The notes under the pieces are model-generated. The model was not told where the DNA came from, did no database searches, and saw nothing but the letters and a program-made list of their open reading frames with translations. DNA of 15,735 nt, from the NCBI GenBank assembly GCA_028284025.1, contig JANQSM010000072.1:1-15735 (forward strand). Reading direction: 5' to 3'. This document shows, piece by piece, positions 1 to 7,098 of the stretch; the stretch's first letter is position 1, and every line of letters begins with the position of its first letter. Source of the stretch: Alphaproteobacteria bacterium (GTDB lineage Bacteria; Pseudomonadota; Alphaproteobacteria; JANQSM01). Position numbers and translations under genes: made by a program.

Positions 1-1056
1 TTCTTGTAAAGCTGAATAAAGCGTGGTGGTTTTACCAGACCCCGTTGGCCCTGTAACCAACACCAGCCCATGGCTTTTTTTCAAGCATTCATTAAAAGAT
101 TCAGTCACATGTTTGGAAAGCCCGGTTGATTCAAAAGAAATTGTTTCTTTCTTTTGATCCAGAATCCGTAAGCTCAAATCTTCCCCATAGCTGGTCGGCA
201 CGGTACTCACCCGCACATCTACCTCCCGTCCTGCAGTTTTCATGGAAAACTTTCCATCCTGTGGCAATCGACGTTCCGCGATATCCAGGTTGGATAGAAT
301 TTTAATTCTACTAACTACTGCGGGGTATTCCTGCAAGGTTGGGGCATTCCGATTGATTAAAACACCATCAACCCGATAACGCAGCTCTACATTGTTTTGT
401 AAAGGTTCCAGGTGAATATCAGAAGCACCCAGCTTAATTCCATTCAACACAATGTCATTTACCAGTCGAATGATCGGAGCTTCCAAAGCCAGATCTTTAA
501 GATGCTCAATATCCGAAATATCGCCTATATCGCCACGGTCAATTTCCCGATCCCGAATATCAAAACTGGATTCCAGTTTGTATTGAATTTCTGATTCTGC
601 CGCCAAGCGGATTTCTGCTCCAGGATAAAGCTTGCGCAACATTGTGGTCAGGCCCGGATCCTCAACATTGGCCACCACAAAAAAATCACGTTCAGCGGTG
701 CGTACTGGCAGCACCTTATTATAACTTAAAAAATCTTTGGGTAAGGATTCTTCATCAAACGGTTCCCCTTCCCCATCCCATACTGGATAACCGGTTAATT
801 CCGCATAAGCATGGTAAAGTTGTTCTTCCGAAAGAATCCCCATGTCCAGCAATGTTTGGCCTAACCCTCGACCGATCTGGGATTGCAGCTTCATGGCTTG
901 ATCCAGTACTTGCTGGCTAATCACACCATCATTTAAAAGTTTTTTGCCTAACTGCTCGCCGGTTTTAGATAAAGGGGTAGCCACACCCGGTTCAGGGTGA
1001 CTTGGTGTAAGAGGTGGTGCTTCCTGTTGTTTCTTACCAATTCCCAATATCGGCAT
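1..1056 (-). CDS. gspE: Type II secretion system ATPase GspE (partial, C-terminus beyond window)
   Basis: Cytoplasmic secretion ATPase that would power assembly of the type II pseudopilus. The frame is open from ATG 1056 to the left edge, giving 352 residues of a protein usually about 500-570 long. Visible in order: an acidic, Pro-rich start; an MshEN/T2SSE N-terminal domain at about 33-160; then the start of the ATPase domain with ASDIHLEP at 211-218, DIAERRLPQDGKF at 258-270 and Walker A GPTGSGKTT at 336-344. Asp boxes, Walker B and any tetracysteine zinc site lie outside the window. A GGAGGA sequence lies about 10 nt before the ATG, inside the end of gspG, which it overlaps by 23 bp; this suggests translational coupling. 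PilB and MshE are related, but the adjacent GspG and GspH favour GspE. Confidence 0.95.
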   Translation of the reverse strand, partial: MPILGIGKKQQEAPPLTPSHPEPGVATPLSKTGEQLGKKLLNDGVISQQVLDQAMKLQSQIGRGLGQTLLDMGILSEEQLYHAYAELTGYPVWDGEGEPFDEESLPKDFLSYNKVLPVRTAERDFFVVANVEDPGLTTMLRKLYPGAEIRLAAESEIQYKLESSFDIRDREIDRGDIGDISDIEHLKDLALEAPIIRLVNDIVLNGIKLGASDIHLEPLQNNVELRYRVDGVLINRNAPTLQEYPAVVSRIKILSNLDIAERRLPQDGKFSMKTAGREVDVRVSTVPTSYGEDLSLRILDQKKETISFESTGLSKHVTESFNECLKKSHGLVLVTGPTGSGKTTTLYSALQE

Positions 1057-1534
1057 TCACGCCTTCTCCTCCTTCTTCACCATCTGCGCCATAAGAATAA
1101 AGGTCATAGTCAATTCCCCCCATAGTGGCAGGGCGGGCATACATAAAATCCTGATTCCAAGAGTCTTTGGGCAACGCCTTTTTACGCAAATACGGCCCGT
1201 CCCATGTAGGTAAATCATCCGGTCTTTCCACCAATGCAATTAAACCTTCTTCAGTCGTAGGATAACGTCCATTTTCCAACCGGAAAGCATCCAAAGAAGT
1301 AGAAAGCAATTCAATCTGACTGTAAGTGGTTTTGACGCGGGATTTTTCTAACTGCTTAAAAATTTGCGGGCCAACCAGACCAATAATCCCCACAATAATA
1401 ACCAAAACAGCAATGACCTCAATCAGAGTTAGGCCAGATTGCGGGTGAAACCCACGCACATGCTTAATATTGCTGTGCTGTGAAAAGTTTAAACTAAAAA
1501 CGTCTTTAAAATACTGTGTAAGAAACGGTGCCAT
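1034..1534 (-). CDS. gspG: Type II secretion major pseudopilin GspG
   Basis: Major subunit of the periplasmic pseudopilus, processed by the prepilin peptidase. It has the type III signal (G34 then LTLIEV, with the conserved Glu at mature +5), a hydrophobic helix at 37-58, and the GspG C-terminal calcium-site region GADGEEGGEG ending NADIGNW. The mature part is 132 residues, normal for the family. Two things are odd. Mature +1 is Leu rather than the usual Phe or Met. From ATG 1534 the leader is 34 residues, long for this family; a GTG at 1459 would give a 9-residue leader but has no visible ribosome site. The ATG start overlaps gspH by 29 bp and has only a weak AAGG upstream. The 3' end overlaps gspE. 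Confidence 0.95.
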   Translation of the reverse strand: MAPFLTQYFKDVFSLNFSQHSNIKHVRGFHPQSGLTLIEVIAVLVIIVGIIGLVGPQIFKQLEKSRVKTTYSQIELLSTSLDAFRLENGRYPTTEEGLIALVERPDDLPTWDGPYLRKKALPKDSWNQDFMYARPATMGGIDYDLYSYGADGEEGGEGVNADIGNW

Positions 1535-1961
1535 CGAAGGGGTTTACCTTTATGTTAAAGTTAAGGGAATTTCGGTTGCTTTGCGTATTGTCGGTTACCT
1601 CAAACTCTGTGTCAATGGCCGTTCCATCTGGATAAAAAATTGTCACCAGAGCATAAGACAAATACCGAGACGGTTTAGGTGTCTTCATAACCACTTTCCG
1701 TGCTTCAGACAATTCATATGCCTGTTCATTAAATATAGAAACGATTTTGTTTTCCTGCAAGATCAGCTTGTGGGTTTTGCCAGTTTCGATAGCGTCACGC
1801 TGCTGATTTTGCATAAACCGAACAAGATCTGGTGTTTTGTCTGACACATCCAAAGATAAATTAGGGAGAGCCACCGCGAGGGAAAGTGTAATAATCGCCA
1901 GCACCACCATGACTTCCAGCAGTGAGAATCCATTTTGCCGATATCCAGAAAATTTTGTCAT
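1506..1961 (-). CDS. gspH: Type II secretion minor pseudopilin GspH/FimT family
   Basis: Minor pseudopilin of the secretion pseudopilus, 151 residues. The N-terminus shows a short leader ending in G11, then FSLLEVMVVLAI (mature Phe+1, Glu+5) and a single hydrophobic helix to about residue 34, followed by a soluble beta-rich domain that fits GspH/FimT. It lies first in an H-G-E gene order, which differs from the usual C-D-E-F-G-H order. Its ATG is only 7 bp from a strong hairpin ending the nrdA transcript, and no Shine-Dalgarno is visible. Translation may therefore be leaderless or affected by the hairpin. FimT of type IV pili is the alternative; GspG and GspE next door argue for secretion. 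Confidence 0.88.
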   Translation of the reverse strand: MTKFSGYRQNGFSLLEVMVVLAIITLSLAVALPNLSLDVSDKTPDLVRFMQNQQRDAIETGKTHKLILQENKIVSIFNEQAYELSEARKVVMKTPKPSRYLSYALVTIFYPDGTAIDTEFEVTDNTQSNRNSLNFNIKVNPFDGTVSYTVF

Positions 1962-1968
1962 GCTGCTA

Positions 1969-2007
1969 GTAAAAAGCCCTTGCCGCGTGTGTGCAAGAGC
2001 TTTTTAC
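1969..2007 (-). terminator. Rho-independent terminator after nrdA
   Basis: Arms GTAAAAAGC plus CTTGC (1969-1983) pair with GCAAG plus GCTTTTTAC (1993-2007). There is one C-A mismatch and a 9-nt loop. On the minus strand the right arm ends in a run of five T. It lies 34 bp after the nrdA stop and 7 bp before the gspH start. The stem is nearly symmetric, so it could work in either direction. Confidence 0.8.
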
Positions 2008-2041
2008 AGAGAAGGAAGAAAGTGTACTCTAGTAACTTATC

Positions 2042-4081
2042 TTACTGACAGGCTAAACACTCATCATAATTGTTTGTATTTTCTACCATTTTGACCCCTT
2101 CAACAGCGCCTTCCTGAATCACTGTTTCAGGCTGCTCACTTGGCGGCAGGTTGCCCTCTTCCTTCGCTTTCAAAGGATCGCCCGTCAAATCACCATACGT
2201 GCCAGTTGCTTGGGAAGATTCTGCTCTTTGAATTGACAGAGATCGGCAATAGTACAGGCTCTTCAAGCCTTTGCGCCAGGCATCAAAGTGAATTTTGTGC
2301 AGATCAGATTTATGGATGTTCGCCGGGATAAATACGTTCAAAGAAGAGGCCTGACAAACGTGTGGCGTCCGATCCCCCTGGTGTTCAATCAGCCAGTTTT
2401 GATCTAATTCAAAAGCGGTCCTGAAAACCATTTTCTCATGTTCACTTAAGAAGTCCAGATGCTGTACAGATCCCTGGTTGATCGTGATAGAAGACCAAGT
2501 TTCTGAGTTGTTGCGCCCGTATTCTTCCAGAACCTGCTCCAGGTACTTGTTGCGAACATTAAATGATCCAGACAAAGTTTTATGTGTAAAAGAGTTTGCC
2601 GCATACGGTTCAATCCCCGGCGAAGCTCCTCCACAAATAATTGAGATACTGGCCGTTGGCGCAATTGCCATTTTGTTAGAAAACCGCTCCATAATGCCAA
2701 AGTCAGCCGCATCCGGGCAAGGTCCGCGTTCTTCAGCCAGCAATGTACTGGCAGCATCTACTTGTGACTTGACGTCTGCGAAGATTTTCTTGTTCCACAC
2801 CTTGGCCATGACCGATTCAAACGGGATGTTGTTTTGTTGCAGGAAGGAATGGAATCCCATCACGCCCAACCCAACAGAACGTTCCCGCATAGCCGCATAT
2901 TTGGCGTTTTCCATACTATCCGGAGCTTTTTGAATAAAGTCCTCCAGCACATTGTCCAGAAAACGCATGACATCTTCAATGAAAGTCGGATGATCCTTCC
3001 ATTCATGATATTTCTCCAGATTCAGAGAAGATAAACAACAAACCGCTGTGCGCTTGCGGCCTAACCGGTCTACACCTGTCGGCAGGGTAATTTCTGAACA
3101 CAGATTTGATGTCTTGACCTTCAATCCGGCCAGTTTGTGATGCTCAGGAATCTGATCATTCACGTGATCAATATAAATAATATAAGGCTCACCAGTTTCG
3201 ACACGAGCCGTTAGAATCCGAATCCACAGATCTCGTGCACTAACTTTTCGAATCACTTCATCGGTTTTCGGAGACCGCAACGGCCATTCTTCTCCGCGTT
3301 CAACGGCGCGCATAAAGGCATTCGGAATCAGAATACCGTGGTGCAAGTTAAGAGCCTTACGATTAGGGTCTCCTCCTGTCGGGCGTCGGATTTCAATAAA
3401 TTCTTCAATTTCAGGATGCCATACCGGCAAGTACACTGCTGCAGATCCGCGACGCAAAGATCCTTGCGAAATTGCCAAGGTCAAAGAATCCATCACCCGA
3501 ATAAATGGTACAACTCCAGATGTTTTTCCGTTGCCTCGCACAGTCTCTCCAATAGAGCGTAGATTCCCCCAGTAAGATCCAATCCCGCCACCTCGGCTTG
3601 CCAGCCAGACGTTTTCATTCCATAAATCAAGAATACCATTCAAGCTGTCATCAGCCTCATTCAAGAAGCAAGAAATGGGCAAGCCACGCTCAGTCCCGCC
3701 ATTGGATAGAACAGGGGTTGCCGGCATAAACCAAAGCTTTGATGTATAATCATAAATTCGCTGGGAATGAGCCTGATCATCTCCATAATAAGATGCCACA
3801 CGGCCAAATAAATCCTGATAGCATTCGCCAGGCATCAAATACCGGTCGGTCAATGTTGCCTTCCCAAATGGCGTCAGGTATTCATCCCTGGATCTGTCAA
3901 TCTTTACACGGTTGCCTCGTGCAACTTGTAGCGTATCAAGCATGCTGCTTTCTCCTTCATGTGAGTTTGCGTTATTATTTGCAGCCTGCCCCAATTCTAA
4001 GTCTTTTGTGATGTGAGAAACGCTTGGATCCGTCTCTTCAAAAACCTCTTCCAGTGCCTCATTTGTATCGTATGCGCTCAT
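2042..4081 (-). CDS. nrdA: Class I ribonucleoside-diphosphate reductase, alpha (large) subunit
   Basis: Reduces ribonucleoside diphosphates to deoxyribonucleotides together with a radical-generating beta subunit. In the 679 residues one sees SCF with Cys138 and Cys348/349 (redox pair candidates), NLCSE at 326-330 (active-site Asn, radical Cys328 and Glu330), the paired tyrosines Tyr610-Tyr611 of the radical relay, and a flexible acidic tail ending CLACQ, whose Cys675/Cys678 would regenerate the active site. The first ~50 residues are low-complexity and acidic, with no recognisable ATP-cone, so overall activity control by dATP at this subunit is probably missing. GGAGG lies 10 nt before the ATG. 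No nrdB is in the window; it may lie elsewhere. Probably its own transcript, ended by the hairpin at 1969-2007. Confidence 0.95.
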   Translation of the reverse strand: MSAYDTNEALEEVFEETDPSVSHITKDLELGQAANNNANSHEGESSMLDTLQVARGNRVKIDRSRDEYLTPFGKATLTDRYLMPGECYQDLFGRVASYYGDDQAHSQRIYDYTSKLWFMPATPVLSNGGTERGLPISCFLNEADDSLNGILDLWNENVWLASRGGGIGSYWGNLRSIGETVRGNGKTSGVVPFIRVMDSLTLAISQGSLRRGSAAVYLPVWHPEIEEFIEIRRPTGGDPNRKALNLHHGILIPNAFMRAVERGEEWPLRSPKTDEVIRKVSARDLWIRILTARVETGEPYIIYIDHVNDQIPEHHKLAGLKVKTSNLCSEITLPTGVDRLGRKRTAVCCLSSLNLEKYHEWKDHPTFIEDVMRFLDNVLEDFIQKAPDSMENAKYAAMRERSVGLGVMGFHSFLQQNNIPFESVMAKVWNKKIFADVKSQVDAASTLLAEERGPCPDAADFGIMERFSNKMAIAPTASISIICGGASPGIEPYAANSFTHKTLSGSFNVRNKYLEQVLEEYGRNNSETWSSITINQGSVQHLDFLSEHEKMVFRTAFELDQNWLIEHQGDRTPHVCQASSLNVFIPANIHKSDLHKIHFDAWRKGLKSLYYCRSLSIQRAESSQATGTYGDLTGDPLKAKEEGNLPPSEQPETVIQEGAVEGVKMVENTNNYDECLACQ

Positions 4082-4275
4082 TATAAATAGTCCTCCATTC
4101 GATCAACATTTGTTCTTCATTTAAGTTCCAAGCTTCGTTTTTAAAGCGTCGAACGCAAAGGGCTTCAAACATTTTCAAAACCAGATGCAAATCGTATTGT
4201 TCGAGACTTTAAAACACAGTAGAGAGAAAGAAACTATCCCTAGTCTTTTACTCTACCCTATTTTATTTTCCTGAG

Positions 4276-4302
4276 TCACACATGTTTTTTACACATCTGT
4301 GA
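4276..4302. promoter_or_regulatory. Imperfect inverted repeat upstream of nrdA (possible operator)
   Basis: Arms TCACACATGT and ACATCTGTGA are reverse complements except for one C-C mismatch, around a 7-nt loop. It is about 195 bp upstream of the nrdA start. No T-run follows, so a terminator is unlikely. It does not match the NrdR-box pattern well. An operator or RNA hairpin role is inferred only from symmetry and position. Confidence 0.4.
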
Positions 4303-4565
4303 GTAATAAGTTGGGAAAAAAATCAATATCTAGCCCAACGAAATTCATTAGACACCACATTTAGTTGGTTGCCAAGATCTTTTTTTGCCAAAAATGCAAA
4401 TATTTTGATGGTAAAGCTCTTGACAGACCTGAAAGCCAAGAACAGAAAAGGCTTTGGAAACATCGTGCCATAGTGTGTATATTGATATGCAGGATATCCT
4501 TGTTTTTACAGCATGTTTTCCCACAATTCTGCACATTTTATTCAACCACTTATCAGATAGCAGGC

Positions 4566-4625
4566 CAGACAATCGCTCAGACAATAGATCAGACAACGGA
4601 CCTGGGCAAAAAACTGGGCAAACCC
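4566..4625. repeat. Five consecutive 12-bp units in two subtypes
   Basis: Three units begin CAGACAA (4566-4577, 4578-4589, 4590-4601). They run straight into two units beginning CTGGGCAAA (4602-4613, 4614-4625), all on a 12-bp step. The block ends about 50 bp before the start codon of the 273-aa gene. It could be a short tandem duplication or a row of protein-binding sites; the sequence does not decide. Confidence 0.55.
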
Positions 4626-4635
4626 CTTTAACTTG

Positions 4636-4644
4636 TGTTAAAAT
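4636..4644 (+). promoter_or_regulatory. Candidate extended -10 element
   Basis: TGTTAAAAT matches the extended -10 pattern TGn-TATAAT at 5 of 6 hexamer positions and lies 33 bp before the ATG at 4677. It overlaps a TTAA-N6-TTAA arrangement. No good -35 is seen, which is compatible with an extended -10 promoter. This is a pattern match only. Confidence 0.35.
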
Positions 4645-4676
4645 AAAGAAAAAAGATACAGACGAAAGACTTATCC

Positions 4677-5498
4677 ATGACGGAAATTAATCGGATCTTC
4701 AATAAGCTTGAGGAACTGACAGATACCATTAATGAAACGCAGCTTTCTGCACTACGCACCCGTCGCATTGAATACAGCCTGCGTCGCGCCTTAAGTGTTT
4801 TGAACAGTTTTTTGATTGAGTTGAACTATGCCGGAAAAACTGCCGCGGCCCAGTGGGCTGTGGCATCAATCATCCGCGATGACCCAACCGGGCTGCCGGT
4901 TATTTTCTGCCTGGACCGCATTCGCAAAGCCATGACGGATATTACCCCGGAAGCATTTTTGCGCTTTGCCCGCCAATATCACGAATTTGCTGACGGTCCC
5001 GAAGACCCGCGTGCTGGCCCCAAAGCCAAGCAATACAGGGAAGATCAAAAGAAAAACCGTATACGCGCTATTAGCCAACTGGCGCGGGATGTCCGGGCAA
5101 ATTTCGTCTCCTTGATGGGGAATCCTCCGCCAACAGACCTTTTCACACGGGTCAGTTTTTTTTCAGGACTATCAGATAAAGAAGTATTGGCCGCTTTTCT
5201 AGGATGTATTTCTGACCAGAACATGGACTGGGTTGCGAAGGCCTTAAGTGAAGCTCAAAACGCCCGTGGCAAACTATCCGGCGAACAGGACGGCACCCGC
5301 TATACCCGTACTTTACAACTGGCCGATATTTACTTGAAAGCTATTCAGTTACACCTGAAAAACCAAGCCCAACATCATACGGCTCGTGCACCTCTAAAAA
5401 AACCGGCGTTTGTCAAATCCGATATGCCCCGGAAACACAAAGAAGCGGAAGAACCACACAGAAGCAGCTCTTCCCACAAACTGCCGTTTACATCCTGA
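4677..5498 (+). CDS. Uncharacterised 273-aa cytoplasmic protein
   Basis: Not recognised. The protein has no signal peptide and no membrane segment. Residues ~1-60 are predicted-helical and charged (RTRRIEYSLRRAL at 27-39). A middle region is rich in Arg, Lys, Ala and Leu and also looks helical. The last ~45 residues form a basic, low-complexity tail with His, Lys and a run of four Ser. Codon use resembles neighbouring genes, and a terminator follows directly, so the reading frame is probably real. The start is fixed by an in-frame stop at 4629-4631; the ribosome site is weak (GAAAG, 8 nt upstream). It stands alone between divergent nrdA and the convergent fasciclin gene. The basic tail could contact nucleic acid, but no motif proves this. 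Confidence 0.75.
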   Translation: MTEINRIFNKLEELTDTINETQLSALRTRRIEYSLRRALSVLNSFLIELNYAGKTAAAQWAVASIIRDDPTGLPVIFCLDRIRKAMTDITPEAFLRFARQYHEFADGPEDPRAGPKAKQYREDQKKNRIRAISQLARDVRANFVSLMGNPPPTDLFTRVSFFSGLSDKEVLAAFLGCISDQNMDWVAKALSEAQNARGKLSGEQDGTRYTRTLQLADIYLKAIQLHLKNQAQHHTARAPLKKPAFVKSDMPRKHKEAEEPHRSSSSHKLPFTS

Positions 5499-5504
5499 TA
5501 AAAT

Positions 5505-5532
5505 AAAAGGGCGCCTAACAAGACGCCCTTTT
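5505..5532. terminator. Bidirectional intrinsic terminator
   Basis: Perfect 9-bp arms AAAAGGGCG (5505-5513) and CGCCCTTTT (5524-5532) surround a 10-nt loop, between the convergent 273-aa gene and the fasciclin gene. The T-tract extends further on the minus strand (reading CCCTTTTATTTT), so it should end the fasciclin transcript best. A second AT-rich inverted repeat, GTATTAA/TTAATAC, lies at 5543-5565 just after the fasciclin stop. Confidence 0.85.
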
Positions 5533-5565
5533 ACGGTATTGTGTATTAACAGTGCTTATTAATAC

Positions 5566-6168
5566 TTAGTACTTTGCTGTTGTCGCCTGGTCTGGCATCA
5601 ACACGCTGTCAATCACGTGAATCACACCATTAGACGCAACCATATCTGCACCAATCACCTTGGCATTGCCATTCAACATGACCGTACCGGATGTAGCATC
5701 AATTTCAATTGCGTTCCCTTGCGCTGTTTGTGGCTGCATTTGCTTACCAGCAAGACTAGCAGCCATCACTTTGCCAGGCACCACATGGTATGACAAGATA
5801 GAGCGAAGTTTCTCACGGTTTTGTGGGTCCATCAGGTCTTTTGTCATTTGTGGAGACAACTTGGCAAAAGCAGCGTCCGTTGGTGCGAACAGAGTCATTG
5901 GCTCAGAAGACATCATTGTGTCCATCATATCAGCTGTTTGCAGCATTGTTGTCAGTGTAGAAAACTGACCAGATTGCTTCAAACGTTGAGCCATGTTCAT
6001 TTTCATTTCCTGCATTGCGCCTTCAGCTGCTTTTGTTGCAGCGCTTGTCGCAGCAGTTGCACTGCTCTTCATTGCTTTAGTGTTCATAGAGTCACTAGCC
6101 TTATCAGCCAATGCCGGAGATGACATCAAAGCAACCGCAGCACATACAGTTAGTAGTTTTTTCAACAT
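5566..6168 (-). CDS. Secreted fasciclin (FAS1) domain protein
   Basis: A 200-residue periplasmic or surface protein with one FAS1 domain, a fold often linked to adhesion or matrix binding. A Sec signal peptide covers 1-21 (cleavage after ALA, before Asp22). Residues 23-65 form a linker rich in Ala, Met, Lys and Thr that looks like a free amphipathic helix. The FAS1 domain at about 66-193 shows FAPTDAAF at 94-101, YHVVPGK at 127-133 and GVIHVIDSVLMP at 181-192, all hallmark positions. AAGGA lies 8 nt before the ATG. It has its own terminator. The 120-bp gap before it (from the end of the glycosyltransferase gene) leaves room for its own promoter, although no clear -35/-10 pair was found. Partner and function in this organism are unknown. 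Confidence 0.93.
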   Translation of the reverse strand: MLKKLLTVCAAVALMSSPALADKASDSMNTKAMKSSATAATSAATKAAEGAMQEMKMNMAQRLKQSGQFSTLTTMLQTADMMDTMMSSEPMTLFAPTDAAFAKLSPQMTKDLMDPQNREKLRSILSYHVVPGKVMAASLAGKQMQPQTAQGNAIEIDATSGTVMLNGNAKVIGADMVASNGVIHVIDSVLMPDQATTAKY

Positions 6169-6273
6169 AGAGTTATCCTTCCAATCAAATTAAAATTTAA
6201 AAGTTCGATTACTATTTCAACAAATTTAGCTTCATCAAAGAAAAATCAACACTTTGGGCGTTCAAAACTAGAG

Positions 6274-6282
6274 TTATCCACA
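6274..6282 (+). promoter_or_regulatory. Single perfect DnaA box
   Basis: TTATCCACA matches the canonical DnaA 9-mer exactly. It lies in the 120-bp gap between the glycosyltransferase stop and the fasciclin start. No cluster of further boxes or AT-rich unwinding element accompanies it, so this is not an origin. It may be a titration or regulatory site, or chance. Confidence 0.4.
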
Positions 6283-6288
6283 GACCCG

Positions 6289-7098
6289 CTAGCGCCTCAC
6301 CCTTTTCAGAAACGTGTTTACCACACCATTGCACGCATAATGTAAAAAATACCACGCCGCTGTTAGGAAATTTAGCTTTTCCACCTTCCGATAAATTTGC
6401 CAGGTATAGGCAGCCCCGACTCTTTTATTGGAAGAAACAGACCCTTTACGCATGCGGTATGCCCCTAATTTTTGCTGCACGCACCACGCCCTTGGAATGA
6501 CACGTAGAATTTTGAGCCATAATCCCAAATCTTGTCGCTTGATAATATCTGGCATGGTTTGAGTTCCCACCTCAGCGCGATCATAAATTGCTGTAAAACC
6601 CCCGGCGATAGTCGGAAACTTCGCCATGGAGGCATAGGTTTTACTGCGCGCCATATTGGTCAGTTCTGTAATCACCTTGCCATCCTCTGAGATTACATCA
6701 CACCAGTGATAGGTGAAGGCTGCATTTTTCTGTTTCATAAAATCAAGTTGGGTTTTCAATTTGTTTGGGTACCAAATATCATCTCCGTCCAGAAAAGCGA
6801 TGTACCGGCCTTTAGCTGCTTTAATGGCCTTGTTCCGTGACCGAGCCGGACCCTGGCTTTTTTTATTTTGAAAAAATTTCAGCTGTCTGTCTTTTTTGAC
6901 GTATTTCTCAATTACTTTAACGCTATCATCGCTGGACCCATCATCGACAATCAGCATTTCCCAGCCTTTATAGGTTTGGGCCTGCACTGATTCAATAGCC
7001 GCCCCGATAAAACGCGCCTGATTATGACAAGGTGTAATGACGGACACGGCCACAGGCCACTTTTTTGCTTTTTTTACAGGCGATTTCTTGCTTGTCAC
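6289..7098 (-). CDS. Family 2 glycosyltransferase
   Basis: A GT-A fold glycosyltransferase that would move a sugar from a nucleotide-sugar donor to a cell-envelope glycan. Of the 269 residues, the first 14 are very basic (Lys-rich). The catalytic domain then shows SVITPCHNQ at 19-27, VDDGSSDDS at 51-59 (donor-binding Asp residues), GPARSRNKAI at 83-92, DGDD at 104-107 (the metal-binding DXD) and RQDLGLWLKIL at 188-198 (the acceptor-side ED-like motif, here Gln-Asp). No membrane helix is clear. The start codon at 7098 is GTG, with GGAAG about 9 nt upstream; GTG codons at V16 and V18 are alternatives. It is divergent, with a 57-bp gap, from the TviB-type dehydrogenase, which suggests a shared polysaccharide job. 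Donor and acceptor cannot be read from sequence. Confidence 0.92.
   Translation of the reverse strand: MTSKKSPVKKAKKWPVAVSVITPCHNQARFIGAAIESVQAQTYKGWEMLIVDDGSSDDSVKVIEKYVKKDRQLKFFQNKKSQGPARSRNKAIKAAKGRYIAFLDGDDIWYPNKLKTQLDFMKQKNAAFTYHWCDVISEDGKVITELTNMARSKTYASMAKFPTIAGGFTAIYDRAEVGTQTMPDIIKRQDLGLWLKILRVIPRAWCVQQKLGAYRMRKGSVSSNKRVGAAYTWQIYRKVEKLNFLTAAWYFLHYACNGVVNTFLKRVRR

Larger units (their letters stand above)
4082..4676. other. Intergenic region without a convincing gene
   Basis: An AT-rich 595-bp gap between the divergent nrdA and the orphan gene at 4677. It holds the nrdA ribosome site (GGAGG, minus strand), an inverted repeat at 4276-4302, a small AAAGCC/GGCTTT inverted repeat at 4432-4455, a 10-bp perfect palindrome at 4491-4500, a block of 12-bp periodicity at 4566-4625 and a promoter-like extended -10. 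Short open frames exist on both strands but lack ribosome sites, domains or protein-like composition. A TTGACA at 4420-4425 has no matching -10 at 16-18 bp. Confidence 0.6.

Noticed and set aside
2446..3562. Open frames inside nrdA on either strand
   Set aside because: They are shadows of a well-conserved nrdA reading frame.
4420..4448. TTGACA as a -35 element
   Set aside because: The hexamer is perfect, but no -10-like sequence lies 16-18 bp downstream.
4566..4625. CRISPR-like array
   Set aside because: The units are 12 bp, directly adjacent and without spacers; no cas gene is present.
4348..4690. Short open frames in the nrdA-orphan gap (both strands)
   Set aside because: They have no ribosome site, no domain and odd composition. 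The repeat-like SDNR peptide merely reflects the 12-bp repeats.
6274..6282. Replication origin
   Set aside because: There is only one DnaA box, with no cluster, no unwinding element and no origin-linked genes.
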